From Nonomuraea spiralis (GTDB lineage: Bacteria > Actinomycetota > Actinomycetes > Streptosporangiales > Streptosporangiaceae): a DNA stretch of 64,000 nt. The notes beneath the pieces were generated by a model, which was not told the origin of the DNA, ran no database searches, and saw only the letters and a list, made by a program, of their open reading frames with translations. A program made the translations under genes and the position numbers. The stretch is taken from positions 152,252-216,251 of the forward strand of contig NZ_BMRC01000015.1 of the NCBI RefSeq assembly GCF_014648435.1, written 5' to 3'. Below, piece by piece: positions 49,254 through 57,134 of the stretch; the stretch's first letter is position 1; every line of letters begins with the position of its first letter.

Positions 49254-49646
49254 TCAGACCGCGGCACCCCACAGTGTCAGCCCCAGCAGCAGGACCAGTG
49301 CGGCCCTGCCGAACGTACGGGCCGACGCCCGCTCCGCCGAGCCGAAACACAGGCAGGGGGCCGCCTGCTCTCCCATGACCAGGAGATACGTCTGGGCCGC
49401 CGTGAACGACAGACCCAGGCACGTCCCCGTCACGCCCACGACCAGGTCGTCGGCGACGAGAGAGAAGGCGGCCAGCGCGACGAGCGCCTCCACGGTCACC
49501 ACCGTGAAGGCGCCCATCTGGGCCACCCGTCCTTGGAGCCCGAAGGTCGCCAGGCTGCTCCGGAACGCGCCGAAGTTCCGCGCCTTCCCGAGCACCGCCA
49601 GCGCCAGGACGATGCCCAACCCGTAGCGGGCGACGAAGGCGATCAC
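49254..49646 (-). CDS. MauE/DoxX-type membrane redox protein
   Basis: A 130-residue protein with four hydrophobic helices. After helix 3, PCLCFGS is the Cys-x-Cys-Phe-Gly motif of MauE proteins. MauE is needed, with thioredoxin-like MauD, to form the many disulfides of the methylamine dehydrogenase light chain. Its start overlaps the upstream gene stop by four bases. It is last in a six-gene operon with a CPIC thioredoxin-like protein and an eight-Cys Tat substrate, which strongly suggests export-side disulfide formation. Confidence 0.85.
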   Translation of the reverse strand: MIAFVARYGLGIVLALAVLGKARNFGAFRSSLATFGLQGRVAQMGAFTVVTVEALVALAAFSLVADDLVVGVTGTCLGLSFTAAQTYLLVMGEQAAPCLCFGSAERASARTFGRAALVLLLGLTLWGAAV

Positions 49647-50185
49647 CCGATCACCAGCAACGCCACCACGGGCACCGCGAGAACGACGAACAGGACCTTC
49701 AGCTTCGGAAGTGTGAAGTAGAACGCCGTGTCCGCCTGCATCCTGTCCCGTGCCAGGGCGAAGGTCAGGATCATCATCGCCCGCGCCGCCGCGAAGCCGG
49801 CGCCCGCGAGGAGCGCCTCCTCCCAGGACGCGAGGAACAGGATCGCGACCGCCATGATGTGCGGCAGCCCTGTCGGAGAGTACGTGCGCATCCCCGTGCC
49901 CATCTCGGCGCCGAACTGCACGGCACCCCAGAAGGGAATTCTGGTGACGAACTGCGGCACGAGCCGCGCGTTCTGGAGCAACGGGAAGGACAACACGTCC
50001 AGCTCGCGCAGCATGAAGACCACCGCTGCCACGGCGACCAGGACCTGCAGAACCACTGTCGGGAACGGAGCCCGCAACACGGAGCCGACGACCACCAGCA
50101 CGAACGTGACGGCGCCCGCTCCCAGGAACAACCCGGCGATGAAGCCGGCGACATCAGCACCCCGCCGGACCGACGAGGACAGCAC
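49643..50185 (-). CDS. Membrane protein of unknown function in the MauE operon
   Basis: A 180-residue protein with five or six hydrophobic segments and no cysteine. Segments include VAGFIAGLFLGAGAVTFVLV near the start and LKVLFVVLAVPVVALLVIG at the end. A central SWEEALLAGAGFAAARAMMI segment has two buried acids. GTG at 50185 is the start. It lies 18 bases after the small gene and overlaps the MauE-like gene (ATGA). A MauF-like role is possible by analogy only; no DsbD cysteines are present. Confidence 0.75.
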   Translation of the reverse strand: MLSSSVRRGADVAGFIAGLFLGAGAVTFVLVVVGSVLRAPFPTVVLQVLVAVAAVVFMLRELDVLSFPLLQNARLVPQFVTRIPFWGAVQFGAEMGTGMRTYSPTGLPHIMAVAILFLASWEEALLAGAGFAAARAMMILTFALARDRMQADTAFYFTLPKLKVLFVVLAVPVVALLVIG

Positions 50186-50203
50186 CCAGGCGCTGTTCAG
50201 GCT

Positions 50204-50377
50204 TCAAACGGAGCCCGAGAGGGAGAAACCGGCGACAAGGGCGGCCACCAGCCAGGTGAAGCCCTTCGTGTCCCCGCCCGCAACCCTCGAATACAGCACC
50301 AGGGCCTCCGCCGCCGCGATCAGTGCCAGACCTGGCACCAGCAGACGGACGGATGTTCTGGTGGCGGAGTCGCTCAT
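50204..50377 (-). CDS. Small two-helix membrane protein (57 residues)
   Basis: The frame MSDSATRTSVRLLVPGLALI begins a 57-residue peptide with two hydrophobic helices joined by a short polar loop (SRVAGGDTKG). It starts nine bases after the stop of the Cys-rich gene and ends 18 bases before the next gene, filling the only gap in the operon. No cysteine is present. The fit to the spacing and the membrane character make it a likely real gene despite its size; function unknown. Confidence 0.65.
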   Translation of the reverse strand: MSDSATRTSVRLLVPGLALIAAAEALVLYSRVAGGDTKGFTWLVAALVAGFSLSGSV

Positions 50378-50386
50378 GAACTCGGG

Positions 50387-50899
50387 TCAGATCGCCGTAC
50401 GGCAGATGGAGAAGCGGGAGACGTTGCCGCCGCCGCAGTCGTGGTACTCGTACCAGCCGTCGGAGCACATGCGGCGGGTGCTGGTGGTGCCGCCGCCGTA
50501 CCACTTCCAGGCGTTGTTGCCGTCACAGCTGGAGGGGTTGTGGGTGTACCGGAGGTTGTAGCAGGTGCCGGACGCGCCGTCGTTGCGGTGCCACGAGCCG
50601 GAGCAGTTGCCCGAGTAGAGCGCGGACGAGGGCACGCAGACGGAACCGGCGTCGGCGAAGCCGTGGCAGGTCTCCCACACGGTGTAGGCGGCGGCCGTGG
50701 CGCCGCGCGGCTTCGACCAGGGCAGGAGGTCGAGAACGCCCAGCCCCGTCGCCACCGCGGCGCCGGTGGCGATGCCGAGCACGCGCCGCCTGCTCCAGCC
50801 TTCCCGCTTGGCGCCGACAAGCGTCGGCAACGCCTGCTCGGGCATCTCCTCGGCGCTCGGTATCTGGTCGAGTATCGAGGTCCGCTTCTCTGCCTTCAC
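50387..50899 (-). CDS. Tat-exported Cys-rich protein of unknown family
   Basis: A 170-residue protein. Residues 1-34 are acidic/polar. A twin-arginine signal follows (SRRRVLGIATGAAVATGLGV, residues 36-55) and leads to a mature domain of about 100 residues. The domain has eight Cys (about 78, 88, 99, 113, 125, 145, 155, 166) and many Trp/Tyr (SWHRNDGASGTCYNLRY, AWKWYGGG, CSDGWYEYHDCGGG). The fold should be fixed by four disulfides. It resembles methylamine dehydrogenase light chains in export route, Cys density and neighbours, but the TTQ-forming Trp pair cannot be aligned, so it is not called MauA. It overlaps the CPIC protein gene by four bases. Confidence 0.82.
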   Translation of the reverse strand: MKAEKRTSILDQIPSAEEMPEQALPTLVGAKREGWSRRRVLGIATGAAVATGLGVLDLLPWSKPRGATAAAYTVWETCHGFADAGSVCVPSSALYSGNCSGSWHRNDGASGTCYNLRYTHNPSSCDGNNAWKWYGGGTTSTRRMCSDGWYEYHDCGGGNVSRFSICRTAI

Positions 50900-51405
50900 A
50901 GCTTCACTTCCTTCTTGTTGGCTACCGCTCGCTCGACGATCTCCGTGAGCGCCTCTCCCGACCCCACCGGGGCCGTGAACACCACGACGCCGTGCTCGTC
51001 CACGACGAGCAGGGCCGGGGCGTACGGCACGCTGGCCGCGCGCCAGATCGCCGGGTCCCTGATGACCCGGACGGAGGCGGGAAGGGACTTGTCGAACCCG
51101 GGGTCGTCGGACAACACGGTGAACGACAGGTCCGAGGGAAGGGTGGCCGCCATGTCGGCGGCAGCGAGCAGGACGTCGTCGCAGATGGGGCAGCGACGGT
51201 TGACCTTGATGACCATGGTCGTGCTACCGGGGACGGCCAGCGCGTTCGCCCGGGCTTCGGGGCCCGTGGTGGCGAAACGTACGCCGACGCCGTTGTAGGT
51301 GGCCAGTTCGAGTTCGCGTACCCGCCGGTAGAGTCCGGCGCCCCCGGCGAACAGCAGGGCGACCAGGACGGCCAGGATGATGACCACTGCGGTCATCGGT
51401 TCCAC
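50896..51405 (-). CDS. Membrane-anchored thioredoxin-like protein (MauD/TlpA type)
   Basis: A 169-residue protein. One N-terminal helix (AVVIILAVLVALLFAGGAGL) anchors it with the thioredoxin fold outside. The active site is RRCPICDDVL (CxxC), and a cis-Pro-type loop is seen in YAPALLVVDEHG. GTG at 51405 or ATG at 51396 may be the start. It overlaps the Cys-rich gene (ATGA) and follows the first operon gene directly. In mau operons MauD, also with a CPxC centre, guides disulfide formation in the exported light chain; the same role is likely here. Confidence 0.85.
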   Translation of the reverse strand: MEPMTAVVIILAVLVALLFAGGAGLYRRVRELELATYNGVGVRFATTGPEARANALAVPGSTTMVIKVNRRCPICDDVLLAAADMAATLPSDLSFTVLSDDPGFDKSLPASVRVIRDPAIWRAASVPYAPALLVVDEHGVVVFTAPVGSGEALTEIVERAVANKKEVKL

Positions 51406-51406
51406 G

Positions 51407-52156
51407 TCAGGCCCGCCACTCGACGCGCTTGACCTTGTTCAGGAAGTCGGCGGCGGTCTCAGGGGTTCCCGCCGCCGCGCGGGCCGCCACGCCTGCCTTG
51501 TTGTAGTTGGGGGCGTTCCAGGGGTGCAGGGTGACGATGGCGGTGTCGGTGACCAGGAGGAAAGGCGTCGCCTGGTCGGTGGGAGGCGCGGGCAGCCGCC
51601 ACAACTCGCCCGAGGGCGCACCGAAGCCTCGCCACTTGGGGATCCGGTTGATCCCCGCCTGCTTCGGCTCGACCGTCATGGTGCCGACGCCCGCGATCGA
51701 CATCGCGTAGAGCTCCATGGAGACGTCGAAACGCCTGCCTCCGTCGCTCGTCATGCCCTCGGGGGTGTCGTGCCACGTCACACGGCTGAACGTGTCGACG
51801 ATGTCGGCCGACTCCCACTCGGGGGTGTAGAAGAGCCCGTGCACCATGTGCCACGGGCCCAGCCATGCGGCCCATCTGGCGTCGGACGGGTCCTCGCAGT
51901 CATATACGACGACCTCTCCGCCGGCCAGCGAGAAGCGCTCACGCTCACGTCCCCGGACCGAGTTGACGCCTGCCGTCAGGGAGGACAGGGGAGCCAGTTC
52001 CAGCCCCCAGGTCTCCGCAGTGGTCTTCCGCGCCCCGTACTTGGGGGTGTAGCGGACGTGACCGGTCCAGGAGGCCAGTGAGGTGGCCTCGGCGTCCTCG
52101 ACTTCGAGGTGGAGGAAGGCGTTCTTGACGGTCCGGAGAGTGGATAAATGCGCCAT
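51407..52156 (-). CDS. Hypothetical protein, first gene of the Cys-rich/MauE operon
   Basis: A 249-residue protein with no signal peptide or membrane helix. It is rich in Trp and beta-strand-like segments (WGLELAPLSSLTAGVN, HGLFYTPEWESADIVDTF, SGELWRLPAPP). It contains only one Cys. I do not recognise the family. The ATG has AGGGGCTAA upstream, and its stop lies directly before the CPIC gene, so it belongs to the operon. A cytoplasmic role such as a maturation factor or enzyme acting on the exported protein is possible. Confidence 0.7.
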   Translation of the reverse strand: MAHLSTLRTVKNAFLHLEVEDAEATSLASWTGHVRYTPKYGARKTTAETWGLELAPLSSLTAGVNSVRGRERERFSLAGGEVVVYDCEDPSDARWAAWLGPWHMVHGLFYTPEWESADIVDTFSRVTWHDTPEGMTSDGGRRFDVSMELYAMSIAGVGTMTVEPKQAGINRIPKWRGFGAPSGELWRLPAPPTDQATPFLLVTDTAIVTLHPWNAPNYNKAGVAARAAAGTPETAADFLNKVKRVEWRA

Positions 52157-52539
52157 TTAGCCCCTAGCCTTTCGTGGCAGTTTGCGGGCGCTAGATCATT
52201 TCGGTGGAAGCCTGGCATGCGCCACCATCCGGGTCAATACACAAGATCGTTAACTTTTTGCCGTCCGATCCGGGGCGGCACGGCGGCTTGCGGGGCCGGT
52301 GTCACGGTGATGTTCCTTGATCACGATGAGCAACCTGACGGCCGAGGCCGCACCCGTGGCGGCGCCGATCGGCGCTCCGGGCCGGACTCCAGCCGTGCGG
52401 CCCACACCTGCTCCAGCGCGTGGTCGTTCCACGACCGACCCGGCCGCATCCGCGAGGTCCGGTCGGGCAGATCGGCCGCGACCGTGATCACCCGTATCAA
52501 GGACATCCGTGATCACGGTGTCGCAACAGCGTCGGGTGG
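52157..52539. other. 383-base intergenic region between operon head and exported protein
   Basis: The promoter of the six-gene operon must lie here; an AT-rich patch at 52185-52262 is the best candidate. No gene is supported. The 3' part holds the hairpin at 52481-52519. Confidence 0.4.
52481..52519. terminator. Inverted repeat after the exported-protein gene
   Basis: ACCGTGATCAC (52481-52491) and GTGATCACGGT (52509-52519) are perfect 11-base arms around 17 bases. It lies 20 bases past the minus-strand stop at 52540 and probably ends that transcript. Each arm also contains the self-complementary GTGATCAC. Confidence 0.6.
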
Positions 52540-53379
52540 CTAGTTCCAGGCGCCGGGAACCTCGTAGGGCACCTTGCCTTCGAGTTGCCCCTGGTCGAGC
52601 ACCTCGCTCTGCAGGGGCAGCGCAATGGTGACCTGCCGTCCCCAAGTGGAGAAACGGGTGTCCGACGTCACGCGGAGCACGGACCCCTTCCAATGGTGCA
52701 GGACTCCCTTGGCCGTAACCCGCTCCACCAGTCCGGTCGTGCTCAGACGGAGGGTGTAGGAGATGGTGCTGACGGGCTTGCTCCGGGAGTAGCCGAGGAA
52801 GCGCGAGGCAAAGGACTGGGATATCTTGACCAGCTTGTCCGACGTGATCATGCCCTTCACCACCCCGCCCCGCCAGGACGTGCGATGGGCCAGCAGCGCC
52901 TTGAGCGTGGCGGGCTCCAGGACCTCCAGCAGCGGGTTACTGGCAGGCAGATCGGTGTACGCATAGCGCACCCAGCTCGTGCCCCGCGGCAGCACGTCGG
53001 CGAATCGGGGGCCTGAGACGTAGTCGTCGTAGCCCGACGAGATCACCCTCAGGGGCAGCTCGTCAACAGCGAGTTCCTCAGCCATGCCGAGTTTCTTCAG
53101 AGCGCTGATCATCGTCTTGCTGAACTGCATACGCTGGGACGTATCAGAGGCGATCTCGCCTTGCGGCCCGAATCCGATCGTGCCGTCCAGGTCTAGGGTG
53201 TAGAACACACCGCCACCGTGATCCGACTTTGCGGTGGCCACGATGTTCACGCCCTTACCGCGGGTCAACGCGGCTCGGAGCGCTTCCACCGGGTCGTTCC
53301 CGCGCGCCGCCTGGGCGGGGACGGCGACAAGCTGCGCCAGGCCCGCGATCAGGATGACTCCCACGACGGTCCGCTTCAT
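52540..53379 (-). CDS. Exported protein of unknown function, lipoprotein-carrier-like fold possible
   Basis: A 279-residue protein with a Sec signal (MKRTVVGVILIAGLAQLVAV, cut near AQA). The mature part is rich in beta strands and long helices (PVEALRAALTRGKGVNIVAT, then ISYTLRLSTTGLVERVTAKG). The pattern is reminiscent of the LppX/LolA-like half-barrels of actinobacteria, but with no lipobox. The ATG at 53379 was chosen for AGGGGAACGTG upstream. It is a single gene with a hairpin after it. Function not assigned. Confidence 0.7.
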   Translation of the reverse strand: MKRTVVGVILIAGLAQLVAVPAQAARGNDPVEALRAALTRGKGVNIVATAKSDHGGGVFYTLDLDGTIGFGPQGEIASDTSQRMQFSKTMISALKKLGMAEELAVDELPLRVISSGYDDYVSGPRFADVLPRGTSWVRYAYTDLPASNPLLEVLEPATLKALLAHRTSWRGGVVKGMITSDKLVKISQSFASRFLGYSRSKPVSTISYTLRLSTTGLVERVTAKGVLHHWKGSVLRVTSDTRFSTWGRQVTIALPLQSEVLDQGQLEGKVPYEVPGAWN

Positions 53380-53531
53380 CACGTTCCCCTGGAAATGGTC
53401 GGAAAGACGCACAATCTTGTGCATACGAGATCAACTGTCAAACCAAACTGTGCAGCCTGTCTACGGCGACCGTGCGACACTCACGGGCCTCGCAATCGGC
53501 CACGTGTGCAGGGGGAGGCCGAGCCGGACAC

Positions 53532-54152
53532 TCAACCAGCCCTTCCCGCCGTTCCGGGGAGGGTCAGGAGCGTCTGCCTGACCGCCGGCCATTCGGAGGC
53601 GACCACCGCGAACATCGCCGAGTCCCGCAACAACCCCTCCTCGCCGGGCGCCCAGGACATCGACCAGTTGCGCAGCACACCTTCGAAGCCGATACCGAGC
53701 CGTTCCAACGCCCGCCGGCACCGGTGGTTTCGGGCATCGGTCTTCAGATCGACCCGGGCGACACCCATCGTCTCGAACGCGTACCCCAGCAGCAGGAACT
53801 TCGCCTCGGCGTTGATCCCGCCGCCCTGCGCCGACGCCGCGAGCCAGGTGAACCCGACCTCGATCGCGCGCAGACCCGGCCGATCCGGCCACGACCGTGG
53901 ATCCCAGAATCCCGTACACCCCACCGCCCTCCCATCACTCACCCGGACCTGCGCGAACGGCGTCAACCCACTCCGGGCCGACTGCGCCGCCACATACGCC
54001 CGTACGTCGCCGCCGCGGGGAACCAGCGTGAACCCATAAGACGCCCGGTCCTCTTCGACGGCCTCAGCCAGGTCGGCCACGTGCGCCATCGTCAACGGCT
54101 CCAGCCGTACCAGCGAACCAGTGAGCACGGGAACATCGAGCCGAACGCTCAT
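53532..54152 (-). CDS. GNAT-family N-acetyltransferase, RimJ/RimL type
   Basis: A 206-residue enzyme. Motif A is present in a variant form: EVGFTWLAASAQGGGINAEA, where the usual R/Q-x-x-G-x-G/A acetyl-CoA loop is QGGGIN. DLKTDARNHRCRRALERLG follows as motif B, typical of RimL-like proteins that acetylate ribosomal proteins or small amines. The ATG at 54152 has GAGGAAGG upstream. It is a stand-alone gene beside remnants of another acetyltransferase. Confidence 0.88.
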   Translation of the reverse strand: MSVRLDVPVLTGSLVRLEPLTMAHVADLAEAVEEDRASYGFTLVPRGGDVRAYVAAQSARSGLTPFAQVRVSDGRAVGCTGFWDPRSWPDRPGLRAIEVGFTWLAASAQGGGINAEAKFLLLGYAFETMGVARVDLKTDARNHRCRRALERLGIGFEGVLRNWSMSWAPGEEGLLRDSAMFAVVASEWPAVRQTLLTLPGTAGRAG

Positions 54153-54372
54153 CAGACCTTCCTCATCGTTCCTGGCTTTGGCACCTTGCCCGCACTGAGC
54201 AGGTTGCCGGACCGTCACAGGGCCAGGTCCCTCGGATCCTCTGGATGATCAACGGAGACCGATCCTGCCCAACAACCGAGAACCGCGTCAACACAGAGAT
54301 CGCAACTGGGCGGAACGAGCCCGCCGAGCAGCCCGTCCATCCGGTTCTTCATCCGGATCTCTCGGTGACGGG

Positions 54373-54612
54373 TTACGAGCTGCGCCGGTGGAGCCAGGTG
54401 TTCAGGGGGGCGCGGGCGCCCGTACGGCTGATCGGTGCCGCTGGGGTGAGGTGGAAGCCGGCGGCGCGGCCGGCCAGGCCCTGGCCGCGGTGCGCGGCGC
54501 CGACCGCGTAGGCCGGCTCCACCTCCCCGGGAGCGCCGGTGAGGAACAGCAGGATCTCGCCAAGAGGTTGGCGGCCGTCGGTGGTGATGGCGCCGTTGGA
54601 GGAGGTGGTCAT
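54373..54612 (-). pseudogene. GNAT acetyltransferase remnant
   Basis: A 79-codon frame contains a GNAT core, VEPAYAVGAAHRGQGLAGRA, with the R-G-Q-G-L-A acetyl-CoA loop. After that the frame changes to unrelated, Arg-rich sequence and ends too early. The N-terminal substrate part and C-terminal strand are shortened. It appears to be a deleted and frameshifted acetyltransferase. The stretch 54153-54372 has no gene. Confidence 0.5.
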
Positions 54613-54919
54613 GGGCGAAGGTCAGCTTTCGGGAGTGGTGGAGAGTCACCGGGCGGCATCGCGTATCAGGACGGTGGAGGCATTCGTGTCCGGCGACACC
54701 GAGGGGCAGCGGCAGGTCGCCGAAGCCGGGTCAGGGAGCGTCCGGATCGAGAAGCCTTGAACAGGCGAGCTCACCAGCATCAACCCCCGGCTCGCCTCAA
54801 TGGCCGAGCATCGACGACAGCCAGAGGTGGGGCCGGGTTTGTCCCTCACATCCAAGGGCATGTCGGCTGAACGGCGTGAGGTGCCATCGGTGCACCGCAT
54901 CGAGAGGGAGGGGAACCCC
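54613..54919. other. Region with a possible tiny ORF and hairpin
   Basis: A plus frame from ATG 54611 would encode 49 residues ending RIEKP at 54760. It is followed immediately by a perfect eight-base hairpin, AGGCGAGC (54763-54770)/GCTCGCCT (54790-54797). The stop-plus-hairpin layout suggests a transcript end, but the peptide is not recognisable. Confidence 0.3.
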
Positions 54920-55147
54920 ATGCCACTCATCAACGTGAAGGTGATCGAGGGCGTGTTCAGCGGCGCCCAGAAGGCCGAGATGGTGAAGAAGCTGACCGAC
55001 GCGATCGTCGCCATCGAGGGTGAGCACATGCGGCCGCTGACCGTGGTCGTCGTTGAGGAGATCAAGGACGGCGACTGGGGGGTGGCGGGTAAGCCGGTGA
55101 CGGCCGCGGAGGTGAAGGCGCTGGCCTCAGGCACGCGTTCGGGATGA
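54920..55147 (+). CDS. 4-oxalocrotonate tautomerase family protein
   Basis: A 75-residue enzyme subunit. It starts MPLINVKVIEGVFSGAQKAE; removal of Met exposes the catalytic Pro1 that acts as a base. The pattern of beta strand, helix (EMVKKLTDAIVAIEGEHM) and strand (TVVVVEEI) is the tautomerase fold, active as a hexamer or related oligomer. Homologues isomerise 2-hydroxymuconate in aromatic degradation, but many have other roles. GGGAGGGG lies upstream. No aromatic-pathway genes are adjacent. Confidence 0.92.
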   Translation: MPLINVKVIEGVFSGAQKAEMVKKLTDAIVAIEGEHMRPLTVVVVEEIKDGDWGVAGKPVTAAEVKALASGTRSG

Positions 55148-55367
55148 TGTCCTTCGGCGGGCGGTTCGCGTAGCCGATCACAGCCCCGCGTGGGGCAGGC
55201 TTTCGGTTCAGGGCGCAGCGCGTTCTCGCCGGACTTCCTGTCGGCGAAGATCTTGCGGCTGGCCATGCTCCTCAAGGCCGGATGCGGTCACGTACGGACG
55301 CGCGGTCGATGCCCAGATATGCCATCAGTTCTGCCGCGGGATCCGGGCCAAGGGGGATCGGCTGTTG

Positions 55368-57050
55368 TCAGGCCGGTTTGTCCACCACGATCGTCCCGGA
55401 CAGGCGGTCGTGCAGGCTGCGTCCGGAGGGGTCGATCGTGGCCCACAGTCCGTCCAGGACCAGCAGGGCGATCCCGATCTGCGGGGTGAAGGCGAGCAGC
55501 GGGAAGATCAGCGCCCGTACGGCCAGCCTGCCCCACGCGGGCCGGCGGCCCGTACCGGCGGTGACGATCCGTACGCGCATGACCAGCTTGCCGACCGTGT
55601 GCCCGCTCAGCGCATAGAGGAAGACCGGCAGCACGACGAGCAGCCACTCGACCTCCTCGAAGATCATCTGCTGCCATGCGAGGTCCAGCAGTCCGTGATC
55701 GAGGGGCAGTGCATCTGTGACGCCCAGCTTGAGCAGGGTGAGGAGGATCGCGACCACGACCGCGTAGTCGATCAGCAGCGCCGCCACCCGGCGCGACAAC
55801 CGCGCTCGCACCGGCCCGACGGCCGGAGCCATCCACCGGGACGCGACCAGCACCAGTACGGCCGCCACCAGCAAGGACGCCGTGAGCCAGCCGCCCGGCA
55901 CCTGGACGCCGACGTCCTGGACGTCCTGCACGGCATCGCCGTTCACGTATAGGGCGCCGAGGTCCTTGATCCCCGGGGTCGAGCAGCAGAGGTCCGTGTC
56001 GAAGCGGAATGTGGTGAGAAGTTGCCGGGCGACCGCGATCGCGGCCAGCATCCCCGCCACCCGCCGGCCCACGGGAGCCGGGCCGCGCAGGCAGACGCAG
56101 GCCAGTACGGCGACCGCGGGCACCCCCCACGTGATCACGAACTCCACCACGCGACCGGCGTCGTCGCGCAGCGTTTCCAGGAACGACCTGAGCATGCCGG
56201 AGCCGGACATGCGACGTGCCCACTCCGAGGGCACGGGCGGCCACGACTGCCAGGTCGGAAAGGCGGCGGCGGCCAGGGCGGCCGTCCAGATCAGCGAGAC
56301 CCACCGCGGGACCGCGGATCGCGGGGGAAGGCTCGCCACCACGGCAGGACGTGCCGCGAGCCGCCGCCTGAGCACGATGTAGCCGACCAGCGCCGGATAG
56401 GTCAGCAGGCGGGCGGGCTCGCCCGGCATCGCGTCGAAGCTGAGCCAGTTCAGCAGGCCGCTGTCCATGCTGGAGGGCCAGCCGTCGGTCAGAACGACGG
56501 CGAGGGTGACGAGGTAGGCGACGATGAGGTAATCGATCAGGAACACCAGCCCCGCCCGCCGGATCGGCGTGCCGGCGGGCTCCTGGGCGGGGCCCGATGC
56601 GTGCGTCGCGAGCAGCACCAGCGCGGCGGAGATCAGGAGGGCGTACTCCACGGGCCCCCAGGAGCCGAGCACGGCCTCGAACCAGTCCGGGCTGAACAGA
56701 TCGAGCAGCCCGCCGCACGGCTCGTCCTCGCTGTACCAAGGGGTGAGCGGTCTCACGATCGCGATCAGGACGAGGAACCCCGCGGCCCGTCGCCCGGCCG
56801 CCGCCGAACGCCGGTGGCCCAGGGCGGCGAGTACGACGAGCACCGGGATTCCCCAGGTCACCACGAGTTCCGTCAGCGTACCGAGGTCCCCGCGCAGCGT
56901 CAGGAACGGCGAGATGCGCTCCAGATCCCAGAAATCGCCCACGCACATGTAGGACTGCGACTCGGCGTCTTCGGGCTGCCAGGCGATCCAGGTCGGGTAC
57001 GCGGCGGCGGTCAGGGCGGCCACCCAGACCAGCAGGGATAATCGCGACAA
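55368..57050 (-). CDS. RDD-family membrane protein with internal duplication
   Basis: A 560-residue integral membrane protein. The two halves are clearly related: VWVAALTAAAYPTWIAWQP near the start repeats as IWTAALAAAAFPTWQSWPP at about residue 255, and VTWGIPVLVVLA repeats as ITWGVPAVAVLA. The second half ends in a full RDD domain (LSRRVAALLIDYAVVVAILL, then HTVGKLVMRVRIV and LHDRLSGTIVV). The first half keeps only the initial RDD helix (FLIDYLIVAYLVTLAVV). The start is TTG at 57050 with GGAG upstream. Function is unknown; single RDD proteins have been linked to ion transport. Confidence 0.8.
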   Translation of the reverse strand: MSRLSLLVWVAALTAAAYPTWIAWQPEDAESQSYMCVGDFWDLERISPFLTLRGDLGTLTELVVTWGIPVLVVLAALGHRRSAAAGRRAAGFLVLIAIVRPLTPWYSEDEPCGGLLDLFSPDWFEAVLGSWGPVEYALLISAALVLLATHASGPAQEPAGTPIRRAGLVFLIDYLIVAYLVTLAVVLTDGWPSSMDSGLLNWLSFDAMPGEPARLLTYPALVGYIVLRRRLAARPAVVASLPPRSAVPRWVSLIWTAALAAAAFPTWQSWPPVPSEWARRMSGSGMLRSFLETLRDDAGRVVEFVITWGVPAVAVLACVCLRGPAPVGRRVAGMLAAIAVARQLLTTFRFDTDLCCSTPGIKDLGALYVNGDAVQDVQDVGVQVPGGWLTASLLVAAVLVLVASRWMAPAVGPVRARLSRRVAALLIDYAVVVAILLTLLKLGVTDALPLDHGLLDLAWQQMIFEEVEWLLVVLPVFLYALSGHTVGKLVMRVRIVTAGTGRRPAWGRLAVRALIFPLLAFTPQIGIALLVLDGLWATIDPSGRSLHDRLSGTIVVDKPA

Positions 57051-57134
57051 TCGGGGCTCCAGTCGTTCGGCGCGACAGCCTACCGGTGATCTTCAGGTGC
57101 GACGCCGAGACAGCCCGCGGGCCGGGAGGGCGCC

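Noticed and set aside
50387..50899. Methylamine dehydrogenase light chain (MauA)
   Set aside because: Export signal and Cys density are similar, but there are eight not twelve Cys, the TTQ tryptophans cannot be aligned, and mauB and mauG are absent.
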